DNA of 64,000 nucleotides from Erythroxylum novogranatense (lineage: Eukaryota > Streptophyta > Magnoliopsida > Malpighiales > Erythroxylaceae), in the NCBI GenBank assembly GCA_029891385.1, contig CM057231.1, positions 23,777,300 through 23,841,299 on the forward strand, read 5' to 3'. The position numbers and the translations under genes were made by a program. Position 1 is the stretch's first letter; the number at the start of each line of letters is the position of its first letter. Shown here in pieces: positions 11,719 through 23,000 of the stretch. The notes beneath the pieces were generated by a model. The model did not search any database. It was not told the DNA's origin and worked only from the letters and a program-made list of their open reading frames with translations.

Positions 11719-12382
11719 GAGTCTGAGCAAAGAGAAGGGTCGAAGGAGTATGTAAAGGTCTTGTAGCTCGTCTGTAAGATAGCTCGTAATAGGCTCGATC
11801 AGTCCGGCATTTACGGGTAGTACATGATTGCTCGTGTTAGGATCGAGCGGTTGAGTGTCCTGATCGATCGACATCGGCATCTATTACGTGACAGCTCGTA
11901 TTAAGTGAACACCTGTGCTGAGCGCGTGAGGGTACTTTATTTAATCATTACTGACGGCGCGTGCCCTCTGACAGATTTTCAGAATCTAAAACGAATCGTC
12001 CTTATAACCATTATGCAGCTGTCATGTATGTCCTTTCAGTTGCCGCGCCGCTCCGAATTTCGAACAAACCTAATTCATCTCAGCTCAGATTCTGCCACGT
12101 GTCTGAGCTTGGCTCGGATTTGCCCCATGTGTCGAGCTTTGATTAGGGCGTCCTTTCGACCGGTCTTCTATAAGTACTCAGGGTCGATGCATTGTAGATT
12201 TTCTTTACGTTTGCTTTCGTTCTCCAGCTTTCATCCTACTTTCATTTGTATTTTCTTGCCCACAGTCTCCAGAGTTTTCTTTCAACCGCCGTCCAATTTT
12301 CCAACCTCAAATTACCGAATAGGTACGTCCTTTTCCCTCGTCACCTCCTCTAAAGTTTCTCAAAAGTTTCCTCTTAGTAAGC
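11719..12382 (+). promoter_or_regulatory. Putative promoter and 5'UTR of antisense gene in B
   Basis: The region lies between the polypurine tract of B and the ATG at 12383. It contains a TATA-like 'tctataagta' at about 12166-12175, about 210 bp before the ATG, followed by a pyrimidine-rich leader. No other gene is supported here. Promoter activity is inferred from position and composition only. Confidence 0.4.
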
Positions 12383-12825
12383 ATGTCGTCGGCTAGTTCT
12401 AGAAGTGTGGTAAGAGGTACTGAAGAAGTCTCTACGAGAGAATGGAAGGATGGTTTGGTGGTGGAGGAGCCACCGAGAGATAAATCGACGATGACCGCGG
12501 CGGACCTAAAACAGTCGATCATTAGGAATAATATCCCTATGTCCTGGGGGCCTAGGTTGACCTTGGGGCATGAACGAATCCACAACAATCTGAGTGGGTA
12601 TTTTGCCATTTCCGATAGTTTCTTTTCGATTGGTGGCATGAGGCTCCCGTATGCCCTTATTATTCACGAGGTGTGCGTCGATTTCCAGTTGATGCAGATT
12701 CTTCCGAACGGCTGGAGGTTCATTAACGGCCTGGCATTACTATGCCATCAATTCGGTCATTTGCCCTCGGTTGGGATCCTACGTCATTTTTTGAGGATGA
12801 ACCAGAGTCCGAGTTCTGGGGCCGG
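12383..12825 (+). pseudogene. Antisense ORF of element B, first part
   Basis: This open frame runs opposite to gag-pol. It starts at ATG 12383, and 147 complete codons remain before element C cuts it. It begins MSSASSRSVVRGTEE and contains the stretch MRLPYALIIHEVCVDFQL followed by LPNGWRFINGLALLC. This pattern matches the plant 'putative gypsy type transposon' domain (the Pfam family once named Transposase_28), found in the extra antisense ORF of Tat elements. The frame is open up to the C insertion, and after removing C and one TSD copy it continues in phase at 22584. Its biochemical function is unknown. The visible protein has no signal peptide or membrane segment that I can support. Confidence 0.7.
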
Positions 12826-14667
12826 TGTTAGAGTAGTGCCCTGAAGGCAATCGCCTTTAGCGCATTTTGTACAAAGTTGTGTACATACTTTATGAATAAT
12901 ATTCATAAAGAAAGGCATATTTCATTAACTTGCTGTTCATTATTTATGAATGGATATTGATCTATAAGCAAATTAATGAAGTCCATGATATATGACATAG
13001 CATGAAGGAAATTGTGATGTGATCATACTATTGAGATTCCTATCATGTGTAATTATGTCAGTATCTAAACTATCCCTAGTCGTAGGATTACTGAAATTGG
13101 ACATCGGTAATCCGAAAAGACTAACACATCTCAAGCTCCTTGATTTGATCAAGCAGTGGATCTCAGAAACTGTAAATATGAGATATTTAGGGTTGAGATG
13201 TGGATGCTTACTAAAGGTAGTAAGTACATTGGATGACCTGCTATGAGATCATCACATGGATGTCCTATTCTAATGTCAGTGATCATCTCATCATAGCAAT
13301 GGTGCAAGTATCCTTAGACTTGAGGTGCTCGAGGATATCTTGATATCTTGATTACGTGCTTTGACTCCATTCCTTGTTGCCTTACAGAGGTCGCTCATAG
13401 GGTGGTAATTGGGTACAGCTTGAGTTATTCGAAGGTAATTGAGTAGCCAATAGAGGATTCACCACTTCTGTGATAGTAGAAGATGATACCCATGGCCTCT
13501 TGTCAGGGTCATTACTTGGAAGTCTCTGGCCGGAGCATATATGTCATAAAGAATGTCTTCATTGACATATAAAGTAATGAGTCCCAGGATAAGAACTGAA
13601 ATCACTTGGACTGGATTTGACACAGTCAGTCTAGTAAGAGTTGACACATTGCCCATACTCATAACCAAGTGGGGTATAGCATGGTGAAAGGACGAATTGC
13701 ACGGTAATTGTCTATGGAAAGGTTCGTGATACGGTTCATGATGAATACATGTTCATTCGTCAAACCAATTACTTTCCGGTCAATTGGGGGTCATGATGTG
13801 TTGCTAGATACCGCTCATGACTTGCTTAGATTAAGTGTTAATCTAAGTGGCCAACATAATCGGAAACCTAATGGGTCACACGCATAAGAGTGTCTCGAAG
13901 AATTCGTAAAATAGTTTTGGACAGAGTTCCAATTTTTGGAGAGTAATCGGACTAAATGGATCCCGATGAGATCAAGATATGTCCCGATGAGATCGCGACA
14001 TCGATATTGCTGAAAAATATTTTCGGGAGTTTTTCCCATACCGGGACCCGGTAGGCCAGTAGGACCGACCCCAGTGTGACTGGACCACTTCAGCATTTAT
14101 TTATATATATATAATTAATTAATTAATTAATTAATATATGTGGTAAACGTGGAGGAAGGAGATGAGAAGCTTATCATCTTTTAACTTTTTATATATATAT
14201 ATATATATATAAGAAGCTAACGTGGTTGTATGACTCACCATTAGCATTGATTGTCTTTTAAAGAGTTAAAGACAAAATTAAAAGTGAAAAAGGAAGAGGA
14301 AGGATCGTTGGTTTGAAATAGGAGAAGAAAGAGTTTCATTCTCCAATTGTTTCATACGATCATCTTCATCATCTCTTCATCTTCCAAGCTTCTCCATTCA
14401 TCTTCTCCATCGTGATTCAAGCTCTTCAAGAACAAGGTAAGATCTAGTAGTCTTCAACTTGTTCTAGCTATTCCCGGGTCAAAGGGTTTGCCCCGGTTAG
14501 GTTCTCCGATCTCTGCGTGGATACCGTTAGAGACGGTCTCCTTTGGCCGTTATGGTTTGAGTCTGTTGTATAGACACATGGATCCTGGCTTACGGGAAGG
14601 TCCCGGAATATAAAAAAAAATTTTCCTCACCGTGGGCATGTGATGCTTACACCGGGATTTTCCTACA
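12826..14667 (+). repeat. 5' LTR of element C (1842 bp)
   Basis: It begins TGTTAGAGTAGTGCC and ends GGGATTTTCCTACA. It aligns with 20756-22578 throughout. It contains AT-rich microsatellite-like runs at about 14100-14140 and 14191-14212. Open frames inside it on either strand recur in the LTRs of C and D but carry no known domain. Confidence 0.9.
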
Positions 14668-14668
14668 G

Positions 14669-14681
14669 TGGTATCAAAGCC
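14669..14681 (+). other. Primer binding site of element C
   Basis: TGGTATCAAAGCC lies one base inside the 5' LTR and is a near match to the tRNA-Met primer site TGGTATCAGAGC. Confidence 0.85.
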
Positions 14682-15780
14682 ACTTGTGTCGTATATAACG
14701 AAGAAGCCATGACTAGGTCGGAGTTGCCTATTGCTTGTGACAATGATGCATGTTGATTGTGTGAATTTCGAATTCAGTATAGAAATATAGTTTTCGAAAT
14801 TTTCTTGCCCAGATATGTTCACAAGATGTTTTTGCATATGTCTGTGGAAGCTTAGAATTTATCAATGTGATTTGATATGGTTTTGCTAATTTATTCCCTA
14901 ATGTTCTGGCTGCTGTCTTTGTGCACATTCAATGAACAGGCATGCTTATAAATTCGATAATAAATTGTAGAAATTTTTTTTTTCGGATTTGCTTTCTCCA
15001 ACATGTCTCTAAGATGTTTATGAATGTCTATGAGAATGGAAAAATGTTTTCGAGGTGATTTACTATTTATTTGAGAATTTATTGTGTGCTGCTGGGAATA
15101 ACTATGTTGAGGAACACAGATTCTACATTGGCTTTGTTGCTGAGGTTGGTTGAGTTTTTGATGGAAATAAATCCTAAACAAATTCATGGAACATGTTGTA
15201 AAGATTTTGTAACCTATGTAATTTTCTCATAATTTATTGAAATTGTTTCAATGAGTTTTGCAAGCAAAACACAGAGCTTGGCAGTTTTGAGAAAGTTGCT
15301 AAAGCTGTTTTGTTTGAAATGTAAAATTGTGTATTTCTCAATTCCAATGCCTTGGATCATTTTTAATGTGATTAAATTAAAAATGTGTTATATTGATTTT
15401 GTATGCTTTCCAAATTGAATTTCTTGAAATTGGGTTTCCAAATATTTTTCGAATGTCAAATGTGTCACATTAGCGTCTCGTTAGTGTATTTCGTTGTCTT
15501 GATTATTTTGGCCGTCACAAATTTTGTGACCAAAGGTCAAGTAATCTTGATAAAGTTTAGACTACCTAGAGATACTTAGGGTGATAGTTTGATATTCTTA
15601 AATTATTTGGAGATCTGAATGAATAAGAGTGTATTCATCAATTTCAAGTTTTTCATGTATAGTTTGACTATATCTGGTAAGCATGGAACAATGAAAGTGT
15701 TTCATTGGTACATCATAATAAAGGATATTACACTTGGTATTGTGAATTGGAACTGCACGGATTGAGAAATTAGTCGATTA
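14682..15780 (+). other. Leader of element C, first part
   Basis: About 1.1 kb between the primer site and the palindrome array has no supported coding region. Minus-strand frames at 14550-15187 have no known domain. The same sequence, diverged, is found in D at 56110-57200. Confidence 0.6.
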
Positions 15781-15800
15781 GATAGCAATTCCACATGGAT

Positions 15801-15993
15801 AAGTCGACTTACACATACACAAGTCGACTTGTCCGTGCACTGTAGACGCATAAGTCGACTTGTTCGTGCACAGCTGCATAAGTCGACTTACACATGCATA
15901 AGTCGACTTACACACTAGCATAAGTCGACTTACACATGCATAAGTCGACTTACACAAAGGTATAAGTCGACTTATACATACACAAGTCGACTT
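15801..15993 (+). repeat. Array of nine AAGTCGACTT palindromes
   Basis: The 10-bp perfect palindrome AAGTCGACTT starts at 15801, 15821, 15852, 15880, 15900, 15922, 15942, 15964 and 15984. Spacings are 20, 31, 28, 20, 22, 20, 22 and 20 bp, so close to two or three helical turns. The array lies in the untranslated leader, about 0.8 kb before gag. Element D carries an equivalent array in the same place. Confidence 0.95.
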
Positions 15994-16203
15994 ACAACAT
16001 GCAAAGGTGGGATGATGGATGATTTTAGGTATAGACTCAATGTGATTGATAAAATGCCCTAAATCATTCCATATAGTCATGGTGACTATAATCCTACGGC
16101 TTGGAGGAGAAGAAGATGAGACCTGAAAACCCTCACACATCATATGAAAACTAACGCCTTCCATTAATATGGGGAGAACCAGAGTTCTTATAGAGTTGGG
16201 TTG

Positions 16204-16588
16204 TTGGGTAAACCCAAGCTCACTCTATACGGATATGTTCGAACCATGAAAATAAGATTTTCGGATTAATGGGTTGGTTTTCACTAGAAGCGTTGATTTG
16301 TTGAGTAAACTCAAGGTCAACGTGGACAGAGGCGAAATTGGGTAGTGTACATCAGATGTGCGCGCATCAATAGTTGATAACCTAATGTGTGTGCATACAT
16401 CACGAGTTGATAGCACTAGTCGATAGTTGCATCTATGAAACAAATGGTATGACCGATACTTGCCGATAGATCTAAGGTGGCTTGTTGAGTAAACCCAAGG
16501 TCATTTTAGTAATGTCGGATATCTATGATGTAATTGGTATGACCGATACCTACCGATTGACCTAAGGTGGCTTGTTGGGTAAACCCAA
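16204..16588 (+). repeat. Four TTGGGTAAACCCAA hairpin motifs in C leader
   Basis: Short inverted repeats with a 5-bp stem and a UAAA loop lie at 16204, 16301, 16485 and 16575. The copy at 16301 reads TTGAGTAAACTCAA, where both stem sides changed and pairing is kept; the copy at 16485 changed on one side only. The last two are part of a 90-bp direct repeat. D has the same four-copy arrangement. Confidence 0.85.
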
Positions 16589-16775
16589 GGTCATTTTAGT
16601 AATGTCGGATATCGACCCACTAGGACATTTTGTCATAATGTTTCTTGGATTCGTACTGAGGGTTATGGATTCTTTGAAGCTAGTGGGAGTCATATGCATG
16701 TCATGCAAGTCCTTATGATCATACATGTAATTCTATCCTAACATTCTTTCTCTCTTTCCCTTTAGGTTATTGAAA

Positions 16776-17600
16776 ATGACTTCCAGTGTGAACTTGCGCT
16801 CGCTTATGGACTCCAACAAATTAACTGGACCTAACTTTCTAGATTGCCTGAGAAATCTGAGAATTGTTCTCAGATCAAAGGAAATGGGATATGTCCTAGA
16901 TGTTCCACTTCCTGATCCACCTGCTGCTGATGCTTCTGATGAGGATCAGAAAGCATATCGTAAGCATCTTAAAGACAGTGACATGGCTACCTGCATTATG
17001 CTTGCCTCGATGTCACCAGAGCTGCAGAAGCAGCATGAGTCTATGGATGCTAATACCATAGTGTTTCATCTTAGAGAACTGTTTGATGAGCAAGCTCGGT
17101 CTGAAAGATTCGAGACCTCGAGGCTACTCGTCACTACTAAGATGACTCCAGGTTCATCTGCAGTGCAGTATGCACTGAAGATGAATGGATATATTGAGAG
17201 GTTGGCTTTCTTAGGTTTTGTTATGGATTATGAATTAAGTGTTTACTTAATTCTGGTTGGATTGTCTGATAGTTATTCACAGTTTGTGTTAAACTATCGG
17301 ATGAACCAAATATCCACGACAATCCCTGAGTTGATCAATCTGCTTTCGAGCAATGAAAGCAAGCTATCAAGAAGGATAGCAAGCAAGTGCTTATGGTGGA
17401 CTCTTCTTCTGGTTCAAAGGAAAAGAAGCTGAAGAAGAAAAGGTCTAAGAAATCGAAAGGAAGTACAGCCAAGAAGAAAACCAAAGAGATTGCACCAAAA
17501 GGAACTTGCTTCCATTGTGGCAAGACTGGCCACTGGAAGCGAAACTGTAAAGCCTATCTGGAAGAATTGAAGCAGAAGAAGGCATCAGATGCCTCGACTT
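16776..17600 (+). pseudogene. Element C gag
   Basis: The frame opens at ATG 16776 and begins MTSSVNLRSLMDSNKLTG, with GPNFLDCLRNLRIVLR, then a conserved helical gag core containing LFDEQARSERFETSRLL and LSDSYSQFVLNYRMNQ. A frame change near 17340-17400 separates this from a Lys-rich stretch and a zinc knuckle CFHCGKTGHWKRNC (about 17509-17550), with correct C-X2-C-X4-H-X4-C spacing. Gag is the structural protein that packages element RNA. The domain order is complete but the frameshift would stop normal translation into the knuckle. Confidence 0.85.
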
Positions 17601-17860
17601 CTTTAGGTATGTTTGTCATTGAGGTTAATACTGTTTCTGACCATAACATATGGGTATTAGATACCGGTTGTGGCTCACACATATGCAATGATATCGCGAG
17701 CCTCGAGGGACGATGAGCGACTCGTGAAGGGAGAACAAGACCTGCGTGTGGGAAATGGAGCAAGAGTTGCTGCATTAGCCGTAGGCACTTACTTTTTGTC
17801 ACTCCCCACTGGGCTTGTAATTAAATTGGATGAATGTTATTTTGTACCTGTATTAACAAA
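17600..17860 (+). pseudogene. Element C protease remnant
   Basis: The frame that carries the knuckle runs on into VSDHNIWVLDTGCGSHICND, which has the D-T-G active site of a retropepsin-type aspartic protease (about 17660). A frame change near 17700 puts the rest (GEQDLRVGNGARVAALAVGT) in another frame. The protease would cut the Gag-Pol polyprotein. The active-site motif is intact here but broken in the sister element D. Confidence 0.75.
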
Positions 17861-18010
17861 GAACTTATTGTCTGTTTCTTGTTTAAATAGAGATGGTTTC
17901 CATGTGACTTTTAGTAACAATGGTTGTTCCTGTATTAACAAAGAACATATTGTCTGTTTCTTGTTTAAATAGAGATGGTTTCCATGTGACTTTTAGTAAC
18001 AATGGTTGTT
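17847..18010 (+). repeat. 82-bp tandem duplication in pol of C
   Basis: Bases 17847-17928 are repeated at 17929-18010 with only about two differences. Both copies include 'gagatggtttccatgtgac'. The unit is not a multiple of three, so it shifts the frame. Element D has a single copy. Confidence 0.9.
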
Positions 18011-19200
18011 CTATTAGTTTGAATGGAATGCTTTATGGTACTGGTACATTATGCAATGGAATTTACATATTAGATATGTCACATCCAATTATGAATGTCA
18101 ATGACACGAAAAGACATAAACGAGATAATTTAAAATCAACTTACTTATGGCATTGTCGCCTTGGCCATATAAATGAGAGACGCATAGCTAAGCTCCATAA
18201 GAGTGGAAGTTTAGGGTCATTTGATTATGAATCATATGACACATGCGAATCTTGTTTATTAGGCAAGATGACTAAATTACCCTTTAAGGAAAGGGTGAGC
18301 GAGCGATGGAGTATTAGACCTAATACATTCGGATGTATGTGGTCCGATGTCCATCCATGCGAAGTGGTTGTCTTTACTTCATTACCTTTATCGATGATTA
18401 TTCTCGATATGGGTACCAGATTCGATGAGATACAAATGAAGCATTTGAAAAGTTCAAACAATTGAAATGAAGTAGAAAACCAACTTGGGAAAAGTATCAA
18501 GACATTACGATCGGATCGTGGTGGGGAATACTTAGACCAACGGTTTTGGATTATCTCGGAGATAATGGGATTTTATCTCAATGGACTCCTCCTACACACC
18601 ACAAAGCATAATGGTGTGGCAGAAGGAGAAATCGAACCTTGTTAGACATGGTACGATCAATGATGGGCTTTGCAAAGTTACCAAAATCCTTTTAGGGGTA
18701 TGCAATTGAGGCATTTGTTTACTTGTTAAGCGAGTTCATTCAAGACATTGATGTTACTCCATATGAGATGTGGACTAACAAAAGACCCTATCTTACTCAT
18801 TTGAAAGTTTGGGGTTGTCACCTTATGTGAAGCGGACACGGTCGAGATAAACTTGATGCAAAATCGACAAGTGTTTGTTAGTAGGATATCCTAAAGAAAC
18901 AATGGGATATCAATTCTACCATCTTTGAGGAGCAAAGGTGTTTGTTTGAAGCATGCTGTCTTTTTAGAAAGAGTTTCTTTTACAAGAAGGCGGTGGGAGC
19001 AAAATTGAGCTTGAAGAATTTGGGATGCTCGAGCAGACGCTTGATCAATCGTCTGAACACAAGCTGTGACTCATCTGAGATGAAGTGTGATTCGACCTTC
19101 TACAACACACGAAGTTCAGAGAGTCACGTAGGATACGCTCTGTTCGAGAGATATGGATTTCGTGAATGAACAGAATGACGATTGCTCATAGAAGATGATG
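18011..19200 (+). pseudogene. Element C integrase remnant
   Basis: A pre-integrase region with YLWHCRLGHINERRIAKLHK and TCESCLLGKMTKLPF (a histidine/cysteine zinc-binding pattern) is followed by fragments of the integrase core: RSDRGGEY near 18510, a broken HNGVAE near 18610, and the GKAT-like PYEMWTNKRPYLTHLKVWGC near 18760. At least six small deletions or insertions scatter these over all three frames. Integrase would join element cDNA to the chromosome; this copy is not functional. Confidence 0.75.
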
Positions 19201-19256
19201 AGCCTACCACCTATGAAGAGGTTACAAGAGTTGAGTGCGAGAAATAGCTTCATGCC

Positions 19257-20076
19257 ATGCAGGCTGAAATGGATTCCATGTATGAAAACCAAGTATGGAC
19301 TTTGGTTGAGGCATCCGAAGGAATCAAACCCATAGGGTGCAAATGGGTTTTCAAAAAGAAAACCGACATAGATGGTAATGTAATTACCTATAAAGCACGA
19401 CTTGTGGTGAAGGCTTTCGTCAAAGACAAGGAGTTGACTCTGACGAGACCTTGACCCGAAGAATAATCTTAAATCCATTAGAATACTCTAGCCATTGCCA
19501 CTCATTATGATTATGAGATATGGCAAATGGATGTGAAGACATCTTTCTTAAATGGAAATTTAGCTGAGGATGTGTATATGACACAACCCGAGGGCTTCAC
19601 CTCCTATGATGGAGAAAAGGTATGCAAGCTTCGTAAATCCATTTATGGATTGAAGCAAGCATCCAGAGTTGGAATATCCTTTTGATGAGGTAATCAAAGA
19701 GTTTGGTTTCTCACAAAATCCGGATGAACACTTGTGTGTATAAGAAGGTTAATGGGACTGCAATCGTATTCCTTGTCTTTGTATGTAGATGATATATTAT
19801 TGCTAGGAAGCGATGTCTCTATCTACAATCGGTCAAGATTTGGTTGTCAAACAATTTGCCATGAAAGACCTTGGTGAAGCAACTTATATCCTTGGGATAA
19901 AGATTTATAGAGATAGATCAAAAAGGTTGCTTGGTCTTTCACAATCAGCGTACATAGACAAGATGCTAAAAAGGTTTAGCATGGAGCAATCCAAGAGAGG
20001 GTACCTTTCCGTGACTCATGGGATAACACTCTCGAAATCTATGTGTCTAAGACACAAGATGAGAGGATGTGCATGA
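19257..20076 (+). pseudogene. Element C reverse transcriptase remnant
   Basis: It starts with MQAEMDSMYENQVWTLVE and GCKWVFKKKTDIDG, the usual start of copia RT, then YEIWQMDVKTSFLNG, MTQPEGFT, SIYGLKQASR and the catalytic YVDD at 19782-19793. After this come KQFAMKDLGEATYILGI and LSQSAYIDKMLKRF. Several single-base indels (near 19450, 19670, 19735) break the frame. All catalytic blocks are present when frames are read in turn, so loss of function is by small lesions rather than large deletion. Confidence 0.85.
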
Positions 20077-20744
20077 GTATGATCCGTATGCATCTGCGGT
20101 AGGATCTATCATGTATGCTATGCTATATACGAGACCCGATATATCATATGCTCTAAGTGTTACGGCGGATACCAATCGGATCTGGTGAGGTCCTTTGGGT
20201 ATTGTCGAGAATATCCTCAAGTACTTGTGAAGCACTAAGGATGTTTTCTTGATATATGGGATGGAGATCTCCGGTGGCGGGTATCAGATGCGTTTTCAAT
20301 CGATAAGGATGATTCCAAATCCCAATCAGTTACGTCTTTACCTTGAATGGCGGGCGATTAGTTGGAAGAGTTCCAAACAAGAGACTCGCCAATTCAACAA
20401 GCGAGGCAAAGTACATTGCCGCTTGAAAGACAAAGGAAGCGGTTTGGATCGAAGTTCATTCTTGAACTTGGTGTGGTTCCTAAGTTGATGGACCCATGCG
20501 GTTGTATTGTGACAACAATGGGGCTATTCTTGTGAGCGAAAGAACCAAGGTCTCATCAACGATCCAAACCGTACTCGCAGATATCATCGATCGGGGAGAT
20601 CATTGGGCGAGGTAATGTCAGATCGAGAGAATTCCACCGAAAGCGAATATTGTCGATCCGTTGACAAAGCCATTATCACAAAAGAGTTTTGATTCTCATG
20701 TACTCGCCTATGGTATTAGATATCAAGGCGATTGGCTTTAGGTC
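20077..20744 (+). pseudogene. Element C RNase H remnant
   Basis: Fragments across frames include a TRPDISYALS-type start near 20130, a 'cgattagttggaag' block, a YCDNNGAI-type block near 20505-20525 and a NIVDPLTKPLSQ-type end near 20650-20690, followed by DSHVLAYGIRYQGDWL. This is the copia RNase H. Frameshifts are dense. The polypurine tract AAGTGGGAGAT follows at 20745-20755. Confidence 0.75.
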
Positions 20745-20755
20745 AAGTGGGAGAT

Positions 20756-22578
20756 TGTTAGAGTAGTGCCCTGAAGGCAATCGCCTTTAGCGCATTTTGT
20801 ACAAAGTTGTGTACATACTTTATGAATAATATTCATAAAGAAAGGCATATTCATTAACTTGCATTTCATTATTTATGAATGGATATTGATCTATAAGCAA
20901 ATTAATGAAGTCCATGATATATGACATAGCATGAAGGAAATTGTGATGTGATCATACTATTGAGATTCCTATCATGTGTAATTATGTCAGTATCTAAATT
21001 ATCCCTAGTCGTAAGATTACTGAAATTGGACATCGGTAATCCGAAAAGACTAGCACATCTCAAGCTCCTTGATTTGATCAAGCAGTGGATCTCAGAAACT
21101 GTAAATATGAGATATTTAGGGTTGAGATGTGGATGCTTACTAGAGGTAGTAAGTACATTGGATGACATGCTATGAGATCATCACATGGATGTCCTATTCT
21201 AATGTTAGTGGTCATCTCATCATAGCAATGGTGCAAGTATCCTTAGACTTGAGGTGTTCAAGGATATCTTGGATACTGATTATGTGCTTTGACTTCATTC
21301 CTTGTTGCCTTACAGAGGTCGCTCATAGGGTGGTGATTGGGTACAGCTTGAGGTATTCGAAGGTAATTGAGTAGCCAATAGAGGATTCACCACTTCTGTG
21401 ATAGCAAAAGATGATACCCATGGCCTCTTGTCAGGGTCATTACTTGGAACTCTCTGGTTTGAGCATATATGTCATGAAGAATGTCTTCATTGACATATAA
21501 AGTAATGAGTCCCAGGACAAGAACTGAAATCACTTAGACTGGATTTGACATAGTCAGTCTAGTAAGAGTTGACACATTGCCCATACTCATAACCAAGTGG
21601 GGTATAGCATGGTGAAAGGACGAATTGCACGGTAATTGTCTATGGAAAGGTTCGTGATACGGTTCATGATGAATACATGTTCATTCGTCAAACCAATTAC
21701 TTTCCGGTCAATTGGGGGTCATGATGTGTTGCTAGATACCGCTCATGACTTGCTTAGATTAAGTGTTAATCTAAGTGGCCAACATAACCGGAACTAATGG
21801 GTCTAGCGATAAGAGTGTCTCGGAGAATTAGTAAAATAGTTTTGGATGAGTTCCAATATTTGGAAGCAATCGGACTAAATGGATCCGATGAGATCGAGAT
21901 ATGTCCGATGAGATCGCGACATCGATATTGCTGAAAAATGTTTCCGGGGGTTTTTCCCATACCGGGACCCGATAGGTCGATAGGACCGACCCCAGTGTGA
22001 CTGGACCACTTCAGCATTTATTTATATATATATATATATATAATTAAATAATTAATTAATATATATATATATGTGGTAAACGTGGAGGAAGGAGATGAGA
22101 AGCTTATCATCTTTTAACTTTATATATATATATAAGAAGCTAACGTGGGTGTATGACTCACCATTAGCATTGATTGTCTTTTAAAGAGTTAAAGACAAAA
22201 TTAAAAGTGAAAAAGGAAGAGGAAGGATCGTTGGTTTGAAATAGGAGAAGAAAGAGTTTCATTCTCCAATTGTTTCATCGATCATCTTCATCATCTCTTC
22301 ATCTTCAAGCTTCTCCATTCATCTTCTCCATCGTGATTCAAGCTCTCCAAGAACAAGGTAAGATCTAGCGGTCTTGACTTGTTCTAGCTATTCCCGGTCA
22401 AAGGTTTGCCCGGTTAGGTTCTCCGATCTCTGCGTGGATACCGTTAGAGGCGGTCTCCTTTGGCCGTTATGGTTTGAGTCATTGTATGACACATGGATCG
22501 GCTTTGGAAGGTCCGGAATAAAAAATTTTTGTTTTCTGCACCGTGGGCATGTGATGGTCACACCGGGATTTTCCTATA
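20756..22578 (+). repeat. 3' LTR of element C (1823 bp)
   Basis: It begins TGTTAGAGTAGTGCC and ends TTTTCCTATA, with the last CA changed to TA. Compared with the 5' LTR it has many small losses such as GGG to GG and CCC to CC, especially in the last 700 bp. It is followed by GCTGG, the right TSD copy. Confidence 0.9.
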
Positions 22579-22583
22579 GCTGG

Positions 22584-22930
22584 GATCCCTTCTCTGCAGT
22601 ACTGAGATGCCCGATATCGCCCGGCCGGAACAGCTTCGAAAATCTCCGCTTGGCGGACGAAGTACTTCTTTGTGAAACCCCCAGGATCCTCCTTCGAGTG
22701 CCAGCCGTGGAGGTATCCTTTAGCCGAGCAGTGAAACGACACATCGAGCGTGTCTCTTAGTAGAGAGGAGTTGGAGGTGATCGGTCGCATAAAGGGGCTC
22801 GGCCGATACCACTTTGCTCGGCTCATTCTGGGGTATCGCGCGGGGGCGGCCTCGGCTGATTCCTTTCTACTCAACCCCCCGCCACAAATTAGAGGGCTAG
22901 GAGAGGAAACCGCCCCGTCTGGTTGACCCC
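22584..22930 (+). pseudogene. Antisense ORF of element B, second part
   Basis: After removing C and one TSD, the frame from 12825 continues here in phase. It shows SAWRTKYFFVKPPGSSFECQ, matching the GWK..FFFV block that follows the first half of this plant domain. Two in-frame TGA codons (22603-22605 and one near 22734) break it. It then runs through LSREELEVIGRIKGLGRYHF and LILGYRAGA to a stop near 22926. Just past this lie GTTGACC and GTTAAATT, either of which could be an intron donor, with a good acceptor at 22999-23000. Confidence 0.6.
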
Positions 22931-23000
22931 TCGTGGTTAAATTATTTACAGTATTTTTAAGTATTGGTTTTGCTTTCTGACCTGTTTTATTGTTGTGCAG

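Larger units (their letters stand above)
12826..22578 (+). mobile_element. Element C: Ty1/copia retrotransposon, 9.75 kb
   Basis: The LTRs are 12826-14667 and 20756-22578. The flanks GCCGG (12821-12825) and GCTGG (22579-22583) are a TSD with one difference. The internal order is primer site, long leader with palindrome arrays, gag, CCHC knuckle, protease, integrase, RT, RNase H and polypurine tract (20745-20755), which is copia order. Long 1.8-kb LTRs and the protein style suggest the Tork/TAR/Angela group; I cannot fix the lineage without a tree. Many small indels break the pol frame. It is closely related to element D. It landed in the antisense gene of B. Confidence 0.9.

Noticed and set aside
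15801..15993. Palindrome array as CRISPR-like or as a tRNA/rRNA feature
   Set aside because: Repeats are only 10 bp, spacers are similar to each other, and the position is the leader of a copia element.
15778..16164. 128-codon minus-strand frame with Cys/Ser repeats (STYACVSRLM type)
   Set aside because: It is a by-product of the AAGTCGACTT repeats, read on the strand opposite to the element.
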